This document shows, piece after piece, positions 24,562 through 34,482 of a stretch of DNA of 57,036 nucleotides. The stretch covers positions 1 to 57,036 of the forward strand of contig CAYYZW010000320.1 in assembly GCA_964476375.1 (NCBI GenBank), given 5' to 3'. The DNA is from SAT2750 sp964476375 (GTDB lineage Bacteria; Planctomycetota; Planctomycetia; Pirellulales; Pirellulaceae). Under the pieces are notes generated by a model. It saw nothing but the letters and a program-made list of their open reading frames with translations, did not search any database and was not told where the DNA came from. A program made the position numbers and the translations under genes. Numbering within the stretch: the stretch's first letter is position 1; each line of letters starts with the position of its first letter.

Positions 24562-26730
24562 CTACTCTTCTTCCCGGCCAGGATCATCCACCTCGTCCGG
24601 TGGCCCCTCTTCTCCCTCGACCGACGCAACGTCCCCTGCCGGCGACAGCCAGTCCATCACCGCGGCCCCGGCAAACAGCAGGGCCCCGGCCAGGTTCAGC
24701 CAGTCGATCGTGATCAGCAACATCGCCGCCGAAACCAGGAAGGCAATGCGCAGCGGCCATTTCAGCGGCCGGCGCATGTGCCCGGCAATCCCGGCGGCCA
24801 GGGCGACGATACCGACCACCGCCGTGGCGATCGCCAGGGCAACGGCAGGAAGATCTCCCAGCGTGACCGCCAGCCCATCCTCGTTCAGCAGCAACAGCGC
24901 CGGGCGGTAGATGAACATGTAGGGGAGCGTGAAGCCGACCAGTGCAAAGCGAAAGGAGGCCATCGCCGTGGGCATGATCTTCGCCTTGGCAATCGACGCG
25001 CTGGCATAGGCCGCCAGGGCCACCGGGGGGGTGACCATCGACATCATGCCGAAGTAAAAAATAAACAGGTGCGCTGCCAGCGGGGTAAACATCAGGGATC
25101 CATCCGCCGGGTCCAGCGCCAGTTTTCCGAGTACCGGGCCGATCAGCGTCGCCATCAGCAGGTAACAGACCGCCGATGGCAGGCCCATGCCCAGGATGAT
25201 CGAGCAGAACATGATCGCCATCAGGGCCAGCATCAGGCTCTGCTCTGCCAGGGGGACGATCGCGTTGGGAAATTCCGTCCCTACCCCGGTCAGCAGGACA
25301 ATGCCAATAATGACCCCCACGCAGGCCCCGGCGGAGACCAGTGCCACACCAGAGCGAGCTGTCTGCATGAAGGCACCATGGACCAGTGGCCGCCAGTCGC
25401 GCGAGAGCAGACCTGCCAGCATCACGACCAGCATGGCCGGGATCCCGGCGTCCGCCCAGGATTTCCAGTCCGCCAGGCTGTCAGGATTGTCGCCACCGGA
25501 CCGCATGATGGCGACAGCCGCCATCACCACCAGGAACAGGGTGATCGCCAGGTAGCGACTCGCCCGGGAGACCTTCAGCCGGGGGCTGAAGATCGAGAGC
25601 AGCAGGATCACCTCCAGTGAGTAGGTCACCGCGCGAAAGGGCGTGAAGCCAACAATCAGGAAGACGACCAGGGAACCGAGGGCACTGGAAAAGACCAGTC
25701 CTTCATAATTCAGCAGCGACGGGCGTTCGGCAGCAGTCGCCTCCGGCGCCCGGCCGATACGACGGGAATAGAAGTACACGATCAGCAGCAGCGAGAGGTA
25801 ATAGAGCAGCGCCGGCACGAGCGCCGCCTTGGCAATCTGCAGGAAGGTGATCGCCGGCAAACCGGCAACGCTATTGTCGATGATCTCCAGCATCATGTAG
25901 GCACCGGCCCCCATCACCGGGGGCATCAGCGCCCCTCCCGAGGCAGCCGCCGCCGTGATCCCCCCCGCGATCCTGGGCTTGAACCCGGCACTGCGCATCA
26001 TCGGGATCGTGAAGGTGCCGGTTGTGACCGCGTTGGCCACCGCGCTGCCCGAGAGCGACCCCATCAGCCCCGCGCCTGCGACCGAGACCATTGCCGGCCC
26101 ACCGGAAAAACCGCCGAACATCCGCTGGGCAAAATCAATAATGAACTGCGTCGCACCCGACATCTCCAGGAACGCGCCGAAGACCACGAACAGGAAGACG
26201 TAGCGGAACATCACGCCCATCGCCACGCCAAAAACACCCTTCGTACCCAGGAAGGACTGCGAGGCAATCCGGTCGATATCATAGCCCCGGTGGGGGAAAA
26301 GCCAGTCCGGCATGGCCCGGCCGTAGTAGGCGTAGAGCAGGAAAATACCCGCCAGCAGTGGCAGCGCCAGGCCGATCGACCGCCGCGTGGACTCCAGTAC
26401 CAGCAGGGTCGCCAGGATGGCAACCCAGTGGTCCAGGGTGGTGTAATTGCCAGCCCGGTCATTGGTCAGGGCCTGCCCCTCGGATATCAGGTAACCACAG
26501 CAGAGGGCAAACAGCACCGCCAGCCCGATATCACAGACGCGCAGCCAGCGGACATCTTTCCAGCGCTTGTGGACGGGAAACATCAGGAAACAGATCGCGC
26601 TGCCGAGCAGGGCGAAAACAGCCAGCTGCGTCAGCGGCGTGAGCGACGCATAATTCACCTCGTAGATGGTGAACATCGAGATGGCGACGCTGAAGATGGA
26701 AATCAGCGCGACCCGGATCCGCTCGATCAT
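24562..26730 (-). CDS. TRAP transporter fused large/small permease
   Basis: 722 residues from the ATG at 26730; a TTG at 26763 would extend it. It has many hydrophobic segments in the DctQ-DctM fusion layout of TAXI-type TRAP carriers. The DctM core shows GLMGSLSGSAVANAVTTGTF and the helix following it, AAAASGGALMPPVMGAGAYM, and in the second half GMGLPSAVCYLLMATLIGP. These are the conserved Gly/Pro/Ser-rich substrate-path loops. The C-terminus is an acidic tail (EGEEGPPDEVDDPGREEE). It works with the TAXI binding protein immediately upstream (39 bases). Energy comes from an ion gradient, usually sodium. The substrate is not known; some TAXI systems take up glutamate or 2-oxoglutarate. Confidence 0.9.
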   Translation of the reverse strand: MIERIRVALISIFSVAISMFTIYEVNYASLTPLTQLAVFALLGSAICFLMFPVHKRWKDVRWLRVCDIGLAVLFALCCGYLISEGQALTNDRAGNYTTLDHWVAILATLLVLESTRRSIGLALPLLAGIFLLYAYYGRAMPDWLFPHRGYDIDRIASQSFLGTKGVFGVAMGVMFRYVFLFVVFGAFLEMSGATQFIIDFAQRMFGGFSGGPAMVSVAGAGLMGSLSGSAVANAVTTGTFTIPMMRSAGFKPRIAGGITAAAASGGALMPPVMGAGAYMMLEIIDNSVAGLPAITFLQIAKAALVPALLYYLSLLLIVYFYSRRIGRAPEATAAERPSLLNYEGLVFSSALGSLVVFLIVGFTPFRAVTYSLEVILLLSIFSPRLKVSRASRYLAITLFLVVMAAVAIMRSGGDNPDSLADWKSWADAGIPAMLVVMLAGLLSRDWRPLVHGAFMQTARSGVALVSAGACVGVIIGIVLLTGVGTEFPNAIVPLAEQSLMLALMAIMFCSIILGMGLPSAVCYLLMATLIGPVLGKLALDPADGSLMFTPLAAHLFIFYFGMMSMVTPPVALAAYASASIAKAKIMPTAMASFRFALVGFTLPYMFIYRPALLLLNEDGLAVTLGDLPAVALAIATAVVGIVALAAGIAGHMRRPLKWPLRIAFLVSAAMLLITIDWLNLAGALLFAGAAVMDWLSPAGDVASVEGEEGPPDEVDDPGREEE

Positions 26731-26769
26731 GCTCTGCCGGTCTTTCCTTGCAAATGAAAGCAACTGGGG

Positions 26770-27819
26770 TCAGGACCCATCTGCCGTCTCTTCGGGCCAG
26801 ATACCAATTTCCTTGTAGTAACGGATCGCACCGGCATGGAAATCCGTGCCGACATTCCGCACCACGTTCTTCTCAGTAATCGCCTTGCCGGCCGCATGGG
26901 TCTCGGCAATCTTGGCTCGATTCTCAAAGACTGCCTTGGTGGCGTTGTAGACAAAGTCCTCGCTGGCATCACTGCGAACCAGCAGGTGGGCCGAGCCGAC
27001 ATTCAGGCTGGGGAAATCAGCGTCCTGCCCCTTGTAGGTCCCTCCAGCCACGGTGACATCACTGAAGGAAGGATAATCCGCCACCAGCTTCTGCCGCTGT
27101 GTCTCGTCGTAGGGGATCAGGAGGATCTCCATCGTCGATGCCGCGCTGGTAATGGCCGGCGAGACCTTGCCGCCGCCCAGGAAAGTTGCCGACACCGAGT
27201 CATCCTGCAGGTACCCGACGGAGGTGGAAAAACCGGCATAAACCTGTTCAAAATCTGCATATGTCACCCCGTGTCCTTCCAGCACCGGGCGGAGGAAATA
27301 CTCGAAGCCCGCCCCCTCCGGACCAACCACGACCCGCTTTCCCTTCAGATCGGCAAGCGACTCGATGCCGGCTCCCTGCTTGGTCACGAACATGCCAATC
27401 AGCGGGAACATCGTCATCATCGACTGGACCTCGTACTTCTTGTCAAAGCCCGCCTCGCCACGGACGGCAAAGTAACTGATCGAGGAATTGGCCATGCCGA
27501 TCTGGATGTCGCCCGACTCCAGCAGGCGGTAGTTTTCCAGCGAGCCACCGGTCGCCTCGGCTGTCGCCTTTCTCCAGCCCCCGGCCTCCTTGCCCTCGTT
27601 GAGGGCGTCACTGATCGCCGCCCCGACGCTGTAAAATGCGCCGCCAATCTGGGCTGTGCCGAGGCTTACAAATTCAGGCGTCCCGGCTTCTCCATCACCC
27701 GATCCCCCGCCACCCGTTCCACCACCGTCACCCGACCCGCCACCACAGCCCGGCAGGCCCAGCAGGGCAATCCCCAGCAGGGAGATGATCGCGAAAAGAA
27801 ATCGATACCTGGTACTCAT
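26770..27819 (-). CDS. TAXI-family TRAP substrate-binding lipoprotein
   Basis: 349 residues from the ATG at 27819. A signal sequence ends in the lipobox LPGC, followed by a Gly/Ser-rich spacer typical of exported lipoproteins. Then the TAXI family begins: FVSLGTAQIGGAFYSVGAAI, ATGGSLENYRLLESGDIQIGMA, and LADLKGKRVVVGPEGAGFEYF. It should bind a dicarboxylate-like or related ligand and hand it to the permease gene 39 bases downstream. The low-complexity spacer (GGGSGDGGGTGGGGSGDG) is longer than in most homologues. Confidence 0.9.
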   Translation of the reverse strand: MSTRYRFLFAIISLLGIALLGLPGCGGGSGDGGGTGGGGSGDGEAGTPEFVSLGTAQIGGAFYSVGAAISDALNEGKEAGGWRKATAEATGGSLENYRLLESGDIQIGMANSSISYFAVRGEAGFDKKYEVQSMMTMFPLIGMFVTKQGAGIESLADLKGKRVVVGPEGAGFEYFLRPVLEGHGVTYADFEQVYAGFSTSVGYLQDDSVSATFLGGGKVSPAITSAASTMEILLIPYDETQRQKLVADYPSFSDVTVAGGTYKGQDADFPSLNVGSAHLLVRSDASEDFVYNATKAVFENRAKIAETHAAGKAITEKNVVRNVGTDFHAGAIRYYKEIGIWPEETADGS

Positions 27820-27958
27820 GGTCTGGATCCTTGATCTCGGCCCCTGCCGGCTGGCCGGGGCGGTCTGGTGGTAGGAGTGCACGCCGGCAGCTCTCGATAC
27901 AGGAAAATGGTAACACCTTCCCGGACGATCTGCCAGATCCGAAAAATTCCCTCTTTTC

Positions 27959-30256
27959 TTATGGTTCGGGCCAGTCGAGGTGCTTGTGCAGGAACTTGTA
28001 AGTCCCCACCCCGTTAATCGTGTGCGGGCCGTCAAACCACTCGATCTCTGTCCGGTCTCCGATCTTGAGCTTCCCCTGGTACATGTATCTCACCTTGCCG
28101 AACTCGTAACCGACCCATTCATCCTCTCCCACCCCGTCAAAGTGGCCTCGCTCGACCATGAAGGGGCGGGGGCAGATCAGGTAGGCCATCTCGGCATAGT
28201 TAAAGGTGCTGCCCAGGTTCCATTCAAAGATCTCGTACTCACCATGCCACATGTAACTGAAGCTGTGGCGGGTAGAGGCATTCTTCAGGACCCACTCGTT
28301 GAAGTCGGCCGAGCAGATCGAGAGGCAGTAGTCGGTCACCAGCGGTGGAATCCGCATGGCACTCTTGCCGCCATAGGAGAGTCCGTAAAAGGCAATCCGC
28401 TCGGGGTCCACGTAGGAGAGTCCCTTGAGCCAGTTCACGATCTGCTGGTGCTGGGGAACGATGGTGGAAAAAAGCGTCTTCTTGAGCACATAGCTCTTGC
28501 GCTGCAGCGTGCGAAAACGGTCCTTGAAAATGTAAAGATTCTGTGGGGAAAAGGTGATAAATCCTCGCTCGGCCAGCACCGTGGCGAAGGCGGAATAATA
28601 CCGTGCGTTCTGCTCCCCAATCGTATCCTGCGGGCGGCCTTCCAGGCCATGCTGGCAGACCACCACGGGCCGCTGCTCACCCTTCTTGATCCCCTTGGGA
28701 ATCGTGATCAGGCCATAGGCGATCACATCCTCAAAGACATCCAGGACCACCTCGTAACGTGTCCACTTCTCCGTCTCCTCGGTCATCCGGGTACGGGGAT
28801 TCATGGGAAGCAGCTCCAGGTCAAAGTGGCCAATCACCTCGTGGCGGAAATAGTCCCGGTACGGTTCTACCGATTTCTCGTAAGCCTCCACGCTGCTGGT
28901 GTCGAGCTTGCTCATGTACTGCTTGCGAACAAACGGGCTCTCCCGCAGCAGCCACTGGTTATGCTCGTCAATTTCTGCCAGCTGGCGAACCTGGCGGGCC
29001 CGGTCATCCACTATCACACCGCCCGGTTTCTGAAGGGGGAAGTCGCTGACCTCGGCCAGTTTCAGTTCCGGGTCCAGCGATGCAAGCAGGGCCCCGAGAG
29101 CCTCTTCACTGGCAAAAGGGCCGGTACCGTCACCACTTGAAACCAGCTGGAAGTTTGCCAGTTCCGGCTTGTCACCGAGCAGGGCGGCAGCCCGGGCCAG
29201 TTCATTCTTGACCACCCCGGGCATGGGGGTATCGAGTACGGCCGGGGCTCCTCCCTCGCTGGGCAGATTGACCTGGGGACCTGCGGCTGCCGCGACAATC
29301 AGTTTCCGGGGAGCTACCAGCGTGGCAATCTCGGCATCACCAAACTGCTCCAGCAGGCCAAACACGTTTCGCGAGATCGGTTCCTGCCAGATATCCTGCC
29401 GGGAATCGAAATAACCGCTCACGCAGGCCACATCGATCCGCTCGTCGAGGGCCGCTGCATAGAGGGCCAGCAGGCCCCCCTCGCCCCAGCCCATCACGCC
29501 ATAGTGGCCTTCATTCTCTGGAAACTCCAGGTCCACCGCGTCCAGCAGCGAGAGGATCTTCTGGATCTCGTAGCCGATCAGGTGCCGCCCCAGCTCGTAG
29601 GCACTGCGGTAGGCAAATTCCCGGCTGGTCATCTTGGCACGACCATTGATAGCCTCGTAATGACGACTGATGATCGAGGGGACAAAGACCCGGCAGCCAC
29701 TCTCGACCAGCCGGCGGGCATATTGCTGCTCGGGGGGCAGGTTCCCGCTGAGGCCACAGAGCATCTCCGGCGTCTGGTCCGCATCCGGAATGACAATCAC
29801 CAGGCTCGTGGGGGGTACCGGAATGATGGGCTTGAGCATCAGTCCCTCGCCATGCATGTTGCGGAGAGATTTCCAGCGGATATTGGTCACGCTGAACATG
29901 CCTCCCACGGCCACGAAGGGGTTCCCATCCTTGACGATCACCTGGATCGCATCGATGTCCTCCGCCGCATCCCGCTTGTCGACCACGCCGGTGATCTCCG
30001 CCAGGCGGGCACGGTTGGCTGCCACCGATTTGACATACGCCTGCGGGGAGGAGAGATTCCGCTTCCAGTGGGCCGCTCGCTTGTCGATCGAGTCCGCCAG
30101 TTGCCGAAGCAGGAACCTGTCCACGCCGTCCACCAGCTGGGACGTGATATCCCCCTCGAGTTTCAGCGGGCTGGTACCCGGATGCGGGTCCGCCCAGGCC
30201 GGGCGGACAATCCAAAGCAGGGCACAAAGAACAAGGCTTAATCGGAACTGGCGCAT
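27959..30256 (-). CDS. Large secreted tandem alpha/beta hydrolase with one degenerate active site
   Basis: 765 residues with a signal peptide (hydrophobic run ending RPAWADPH). Two hydrolase-like halves can be read. In the first, the nucleophile position has become Gly: GWGEG at 256-260 in YGVMGWGEGGLLALYAAAL, so it should be inactive. The second carries the intact elbow GLSYG (Ser627), an Asp near 707 (GHFDGVG) and His745 (FDGPHTINGVG). The family resembles secreted esterase/peptidase-type dienelactone hydrolases. It probably acts on polysaccharide or peptide esters outside the cell; the substrate is unknown. It diverges from the next hydrolase gene. Confidence 0.78.
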   Translation of the reverse strand: MRQFRLSLVLCALLWIVRPAWADPHPGTSPLKLEGDITSQLVDGVDRFLLRQLADSIDKRAAHWKRNLSSPQAYVKSVAANRARLAEITGVVDKRDAAEDIDAIQVIVKDGNPFVAVGGMFSVTNIRWKSLRNMHGEGLMLKPIIPVPPTSLVIVIPDADQTPEMLCGLSGNLPPEQQYARRLVESGCRVFVPSIISRHYEAINGRAKMTSREFAYRSAYELGRHLIGYEIQKILSLLDAVDLEFPENEGHYGVMGWGEGGLLALYAAALDERIDVACVSGYFDSRQDIWQEPISRNVFGLLEQFGDAEIATLVAPRKLIVAAAAGPQVNLPSEGGAPAVLDTPMPGVVKNELARAAALLGDKPELANFQLVSSGDGTGPFASEEALGALLASLDPELKLAEVSDFPLQKPGGVIVDDRARQVRQLAEIDEHNQWLLRESPFVRKQYMSKLDTSSVEAYEKSVEPYRDYFRHEVIGHFDLELLPMNPRTRMTEETEKWTRYEVVLDVFEDVIAYGLITIPKGIKKGEQRPVVVCQHGLEGRPQDTIGEQNARYYSAFATVLAERGFITFSPQNLYIFKDRFRTLQRKSYVLKKTLFSTIVPQHQQIVNWLKGLSYVDPERIAFYGLSYGGKSAMRIPPLVTDYCLSICSADFNEWVLKNASTRHSFSYMWHGEYEIFEWNLGSTFNYAEMAYLICPRPFMVERGHFDGVGEDEWVGYEFGKVRYMYQGKLKIGDRTEIEWFDGPHTINGVGTYKFLHKHLDWPEP

Positions 30257-30442
30257 GAGATCAACTCTCCCGGATCAGGCTTCTGTTTCTGCCGCGAAAA
30301 GCTCCCCGGCAAACAAGCCACCAGTATGGCGGATCTCGCCCGGCAATCAACAATTCCCCGCACCTGGCCGGTGCAATCGCCCCCTGGACTTCCCTATACT
30401 GAACCGGCGCCCTGGCAATCCCCCCCGGCTGAGGAGACGATC

Positions 30443-32431
30443 GTGCTGGTACGATACCTGCTTGTTTCACTGCTTGTACTGGCGATGCCCGCTGTGGCCG
30501 CCGAGCCACTCGAGAGCATTCCGGCGATCGAGCGTCGGATCCCCCCGGCCGGAATCGAGGTGCCAGAGGCCGAGCTGGCAATGCTCCAGCAGCGCCTCGG
30601 TGAACTCGAGCAGCAGCTTTCCACGTACCAGGATCACAAGCTGCAGCCGGACGTGGAGGTCTACACCAAGGCCGTTGCCTGGGCCCTGAAATTCGGGGAA
30701 TTCTACAGCAGCAAGGACACTGCCAAGGCCAACCGCCTGCTCGACGAGGCTGCCCGCCGGCTGGAACAAATCTCTGCCGGGAAAACCGACTGGACAAGCA
30801 CCACGGGCCTGGTAGTACATGGCTATCGTTCCAGTATCGACGGGTCGGTGCAGCCCTATGGCCTGGAAATCCCCGAGGATTTCTCCCCCTCCAGGGCAAC
30901 CCCGCTTTACGTCTGGCTGCATGGCAGGGGTGACAAGACCACCGACATGCACTTCATCGACCAGCGACAGACCCGCAAGGGCCGGATTGCGCCGGCCGGG
31001 GCAATCGTCCTGCATCCGTTCGGCCGCCACTGCATGGGTTTCAAGTCGGCCGGCGAGATCGATGTGCTGGAATCGATCGCGGATCTCAGCAAGCGGTGCG
31101 TTATCGATCCAAACCGTATCGTGCTGATGGGTTTTTCCATGGGGGGAGCCGGCACATGGCATATCGGTGCCCATTACGTGGACCGCTGGGTCGCCATCAG
31201 CCCGGGCGCCGGGTTTGCCGAGACAGCCAGGTACAACAAGCTCACGCCGGAGACCTATCCTGCCAGTTACGTGCAGAAGCTCTGGACTCTCTACGACGTG
31301 CCGAACTATGTCAGGAATCTCTTCAACGCACCGGTGGTGGTCTACAGCGGGGAGCTGGACAAGCAGATCCAGGCGGCACGGGTGATGGAAGAGGCCTACC
31401 AGAAGGAGGGTCGCGTGCTCCCGCACGTGATCGGGCCCGGCATGGGACACCAGTACCACCCGGATTCCCTCAAGCAGATCATGAAGCAAATGGACGAGGC
31501 CGTGAAGAAAGGCCTGGACCAGGTCCCGGCACAAGTCCGCCTGCAAACCCGCACCCTCCGCTACAACCGGGTGCACTGGGTCGAGGCAACCGGCCTCCAG
31601 GAGCACTGGCAGGACTCCAGGATCGATGCCCACATGATCCGCAGGGACAGGATCGAGATCACCACCCGTAACATCCGCTCCTTGCAGCTTTCCCCCTTTG
31701 CCGACATGTCCCCGGTCACCATTGCTGTCGACGGGACGGAGCTGACAGCACCCGCGACCGGCACGCTCCAGGACCCGGGCACCGCGATCCTGCAGAAGGG
31801 GGCCGATGGCGACTTCCACTGGCTGGCAAAAACACCGGCGGACGGACTGGCAAAAACACCGGGCCTGCAGGGACCGATCGATGACGCCTTCCTGTCGTCC
31901 TTTCTCGTTGTCACCCCGTCCGGGACATCTTCCAGTCCGCTGGTGGAACGATGGGTCCAGTTCGAGCTGGCCCATTTCCTCCATCGCTGGGAATCCCTTT
32001 ACCGGGGAAGCCCGCGGGTCAAGTCGGACCAGGAAGTCACGCAGGATGACATGGCCAGGCATCATCTCATTCTCTGGGGTACGCCGGAGTCGAACAGCCT
32101 GGTTCGGCAGCTGGCCGCAGGCAACGGGAAGCCTGGCAGTCATCCATTGCCGCTGGAGTGGTCGGCCAGGAACGTGACGATCGGTGCGCAGAAGTTCTCC
32201 TCTGCGGAGCATGTCCCAATCATGATCTATCCCAACCCGCTCCATCCCGACCGCTACGTGGTCTTCAATAGCGGCCCCACGCATCGCGAGGGCCATGACC
32301 GGACAAACTCGCTGCAGAATCCCAAGCTGCCCGACTGGGCCATTATCAACCTCGCCGAGCCACCAACAAACCTGGTCCCCGGCAGAATCGTGGCCACCGG
32401 CCTGTTTGATGAATCCTGGCAGCCGCGTTAA
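30443..32431 (+). CDS. Secreted prolyl-oligopeptidase/PHB-depolymerase-like hydrolase
   Basis: 662 residues from the GTG at 30443, which has GAGGAG 6 bases upstream and begins a signal peptide ending AVAAEP. Residues about 30-110 look like a helical coiled segment. Then comes an alpha/beta hydrolase domain: YVWLHGRGDKTTD (oxyanion region), GFSMGGAGTW with Ser232, and a likely catalytic His in GPGMGHQYH. The C-terminal 250 residues resemble the additional beta-rich domain of large planctomycete peptidases. Length and domain order are those of secreted prolyl oligopeptidase-like proteins. The substrate is unknown. Confidence 0.78.
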   Translation: MLVRYLLVSLLVLAMPAVAAEPLESIPAIERRIPPAGIEVPEAELAMLQQRLGELEQQLSTYQDHKLQPDVEVYTKAVAWALKFGEFYSSKDTAKANRLLDEAARRLEQISAGKTDWTSTTGLVVHGYRSSIDGSVQPYGLEIPEDFSPSRATPLYVWLHGRGDKTTDMHFIDQRQTRKGRIAPAGAIVLHPFGRHCMGFKSAGEIDVLESIADLSKRCVIDPNRIVLMGFSMGGAGTWHIGAHYVDRWVAISPGAGFAETARYNKLTPETYPASYVQKLWTLYDVPNYVRNLFNAPVVVYSGELDKQIQAARVMEEAYQKEGRVLPHVIGPGMGHQYHPDSLKQIMKQMDEAVKKGLDQVPAQVRLQTRTLRYNRVHWVEATGLQEHWQDSRIDAHMIRRDRIEITTRNIRSLQLSPFADMSPVTIAVDGTELTAPATGTLQDPGTAILQKGADGDFHWLAKTPADGLAKTPGLQGPIDDAFLSSFLVVTPSGTSSSPLVERWVQFELAHFLHRWESLYRGSPRVKSDQEVTQDDMARHHLILWGTPESNSLVRQLAAGNGKPGSHPLPLEWSARNVTIGAQKFSSAEHVPIMIYPNPLHPDRYVVFNSGPTHREGHDRTNSLQNPKLPDWAIINLAEPPTNLVPGRIVATGLFDESWQPR

Positions 32432-32447
32432 CAAGCGAGGGTCCGAG

Positions 32448-33377
32448 ATGTCCTGCCCCCTCACCTTTCACCTGGCCAGCGACGATCAGCGTCTGGCCGC
32501 CTACCGTAACGTGCACGAGTTCTGGGATGGCGGCCGCACACTCGAGGACCACCTGGCATGGAGATCGACCTCCCCCCAGCACAACCGGGCCCGCTGGTAC
32601 GTCGGCTGCCTGAATGGCGAGGTAGTCGTTTCACTGGGCAGCTACCCGGTCCAGCTGCAGGTGGAAAGCGAGCTGCTCGATGGCATCATGATCGGTGCCG
32701 TCCACACGATCCCCAGGGAGCGGGGAAACGGCTTTGCCCCCGCGCTACTTGGCTGGGTGGAGGAGGAAGAAAAATCAAGGCAGGCCACGCTCAGCATGCT
32801 GTTTACCGATATCGGCACCGAGTACTACGCCCGCTTTGGCTACCAGGAATGCCCGAGCTGGGAAGTCCGGGTGGAGACCGCCAGGGCGCAGGCCAGCTGG
32901 CACCTGCAGCAGGTGGATGCAGGGGAGCATGCCGGGCAGCTACGGCGCTACTACGAGACGTCCACCGATACCGATGCCCTGGCCCTGGTTCGTGACGGGA
33001 ACTACTGGGACTATGTCTTTCGCAAGCAGCCGGAAGACATCACTTTCCTGGCGGAAGATGAGAGTGGAGAACAGACAGGGTACATCCGTGTCCGCTGTCG
33101 TGAATCCACATGGACCATCCAGGACTGGGGGCTGGCCGACCAGTCCGATGAGAAGCTCACAGCGATCACGCTTGCCCTGGCCGTCCGGGCTGGACAGCAC
33201 GGCTGTTCACAGCTGGAGGGCTGGATGCCGCGCTGGCAGGCAGGGACCCCGGCAATCCAGTTCGAGTCACGCGCCGGGATGAACCACACGATGGTCAAAT
33301 CACTTGACGCGACAAGAGAATTCAGTATCCCGGTTCTTGAAGCCGCCCAGTATTTGAGAGAAATTGACCACGTCTAG
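32448..33377 (+). CDS. GNAT-family N-acetyltransferase
   Basis: 309 residues. The acetyl-CoA binding stretch VHTIPRERGNGFAPALLGWV has the R-x-x-G-x-G/A loop of GNAT enzymes, and TEYYARFGYQECPSW follows as the characteristic last strand. The second half (QPEDITFLAEDESGEQTGYI and on) may be a further GNAT-like or sterol-carrier-like part, as in Eis-type acetyltransferases. The acceptor substrate cannot be told. The start at ATG 32448 lies 16 bases after the previous gene. No signal peptide, so cytosolic. Confidence 0.75.
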   Translation: MSCPLTFHLASDDQRLAAYRNVHEFWDGGRTLEDHLAWRSTSPQHNRARWYVGCLNGEVVVSLGSYPVQLQVESELLDGIMIGAVHTIPRERGNGFAPALLGWVEEEEKSRQATLSMLFTDIGTEYYARFGYQECPSWEVRVETARAQASWHLQQVDAGEHAGQLRRYYETSTDTDALALVRDGNYWDYVFRKQPEDITFLAEDESGEQTGYIRVRCRESTWTIQDWGLADQSDEKLTAITLALAVRAGQHGCSQLEGWMPRWQAGTPAIQFESRAGMNHTMVKSLDATREFSIPVLEAAQYLREIDHV

Positions 33378-33411
33378 CCTTTCCTGTCCTTGTGACCCGT
33401 TGTGAGAACCC

Positions 33412-34353
33412 ATGAATATACCCCGCGTGATTGCCGATACCCCGCTGGCCAAAAATATTGATGAGCTGCTGGAGGGGAAGGTCGAGATTCTCCCCTGGGA
33501 TACACCGGCCGGGAGCCAGGATTCCTCGGTCGAAGGAATCTACACGTATGGACACGTCCATGTGGATGGCCCCCTGATGGATCGCTTGCCAGGTCTGAAG
33601 GTGATCAGCAATTACGGGGTCGGCGTGGATCATATCGACCTGGAGGCGGCCCGCAGCCGGGACATCCCGGTCGGGAACACGCCGGACGTTCTGAACGGGG
33701 CAACCGCCGACATGGCCATGGCCCTGCTGCTGGCTGCCTCGCGGCGACTGATCGAGGGGGACACGTTTGCCCGCAGCCCGGAGTTCACCTCTTACGACCC
33801 GGGTTACATGCTGGGCCGCGAGGCGCATAGCTCGACCATCGGGATCATCGGACTGGGGAGAATCGGCCTGCAGATCGCACGGCGGGCCGGGGGGTTTGAC
33901 ATGACGATCCTCTACCACAATCGTACCGAGCGGACCGACCTGCCGGAGGAGATCGATGCCCGCTACGTCTCGATGGACGAGCTTCTTGAGCAGTCCGATT
34001 ATGTTATTCTCAGCTGCCCACTGACAGCCGATACCGAGAAGCTGATTGGAAAGCGGGAGCTCGATTTGATGAAACCGACAGCCGCACTGGTCAACGTGGC
34101 CCGCGGGGGAGTTGTCGATACCGACGCGCTGACCGAGGCACTTGCGGAAGGATCGATCTACCATGCTGGCCTGGACGTGACCGATCCGGAGCCACTGCCG
34201 CGGGACCATCCGATGCTCGGGCTGGAGAATGTCACTATCGCACCCCACCTGGGAAGTGCCACGGAGCAGACACGCCAGCAGATGGCCGAGATCTCGGTGG
34301 AGAACCTGCTGCTTGGCCTGGGCGGTGACCCGCTCAGGGTGCGGGTCACCTGA
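33412..34353 (+). CDS. NAD-dependent 2-hydroxyacid dehydrogenase
   Basis: 313 residues. The D-isomer-specific 2-hydroxyacid dehydrogenase layout is clear: NYGVGVDHIDLEAA near residue 80, the cofactor loop GLGRIG (147-152), LVNVARGGVVDTDAL with the catalytic Arg, a Glu in TDPEPLP, and the catalytic His in IAPHLGSATEQTR. This subfamily reduces glyoxylate, hydroxypyruvate or 2-ketogluconate to D-hydroxyacids. Which acid is used here is not readable. It follows the GNAT gene after 34 bases. Confidence 0.88.
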   Translation: MNIPRVIADTPLAKNIDELLEGKVEILPWDTPAGSQDSSVEGIYTYGHVHVDGPLMDRLPGLKVISNYGVGVDHIDLEAARSRDIPVGNTPDVLNGATADMAMALLLAASRRLIEGDTFARSPEFTSYDPGYMLGREAHSSTIGIIGLGRIGLQIARRAGGFDMTILYHNRTERTDLPEEIDARYVSMDELLEQSDYVILSCPLTADTEKLIGKRELDLMKPTAALVNVARGGVVDTDALTEALAEGSIYHAGLDVTDPEPLPRDHPMLGLENVTIAPHLGSATEQTRQQMAEISVENLLLGLGGDPLRVRVT

Positions 34354-34482
34354 CTATCAAGCTGGCCCAGTCGACAGATGCCGTCACCGCTGACAGGATC
34401 CTGGCACACGCACGGAGGGACCGGATCGTTGTTACAATGCGTCAACAGGGCATTCCACTTCTCCCCACAACGGGAACAGGTC

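Noticed and set aside
27980..29140. 386-codon frame antisense to the tandem hydrolase
   Set aside because: Shadow frame with no motif; the minus-strand gene has signal peptide and active site.
30467..32464. 665-codon open frame antisense to the secreted hydrolase
   Set aside because: Shadow of the hydrolase gene, which has a signal peptide, GFSMG elbow and a good ribosome-binding site.
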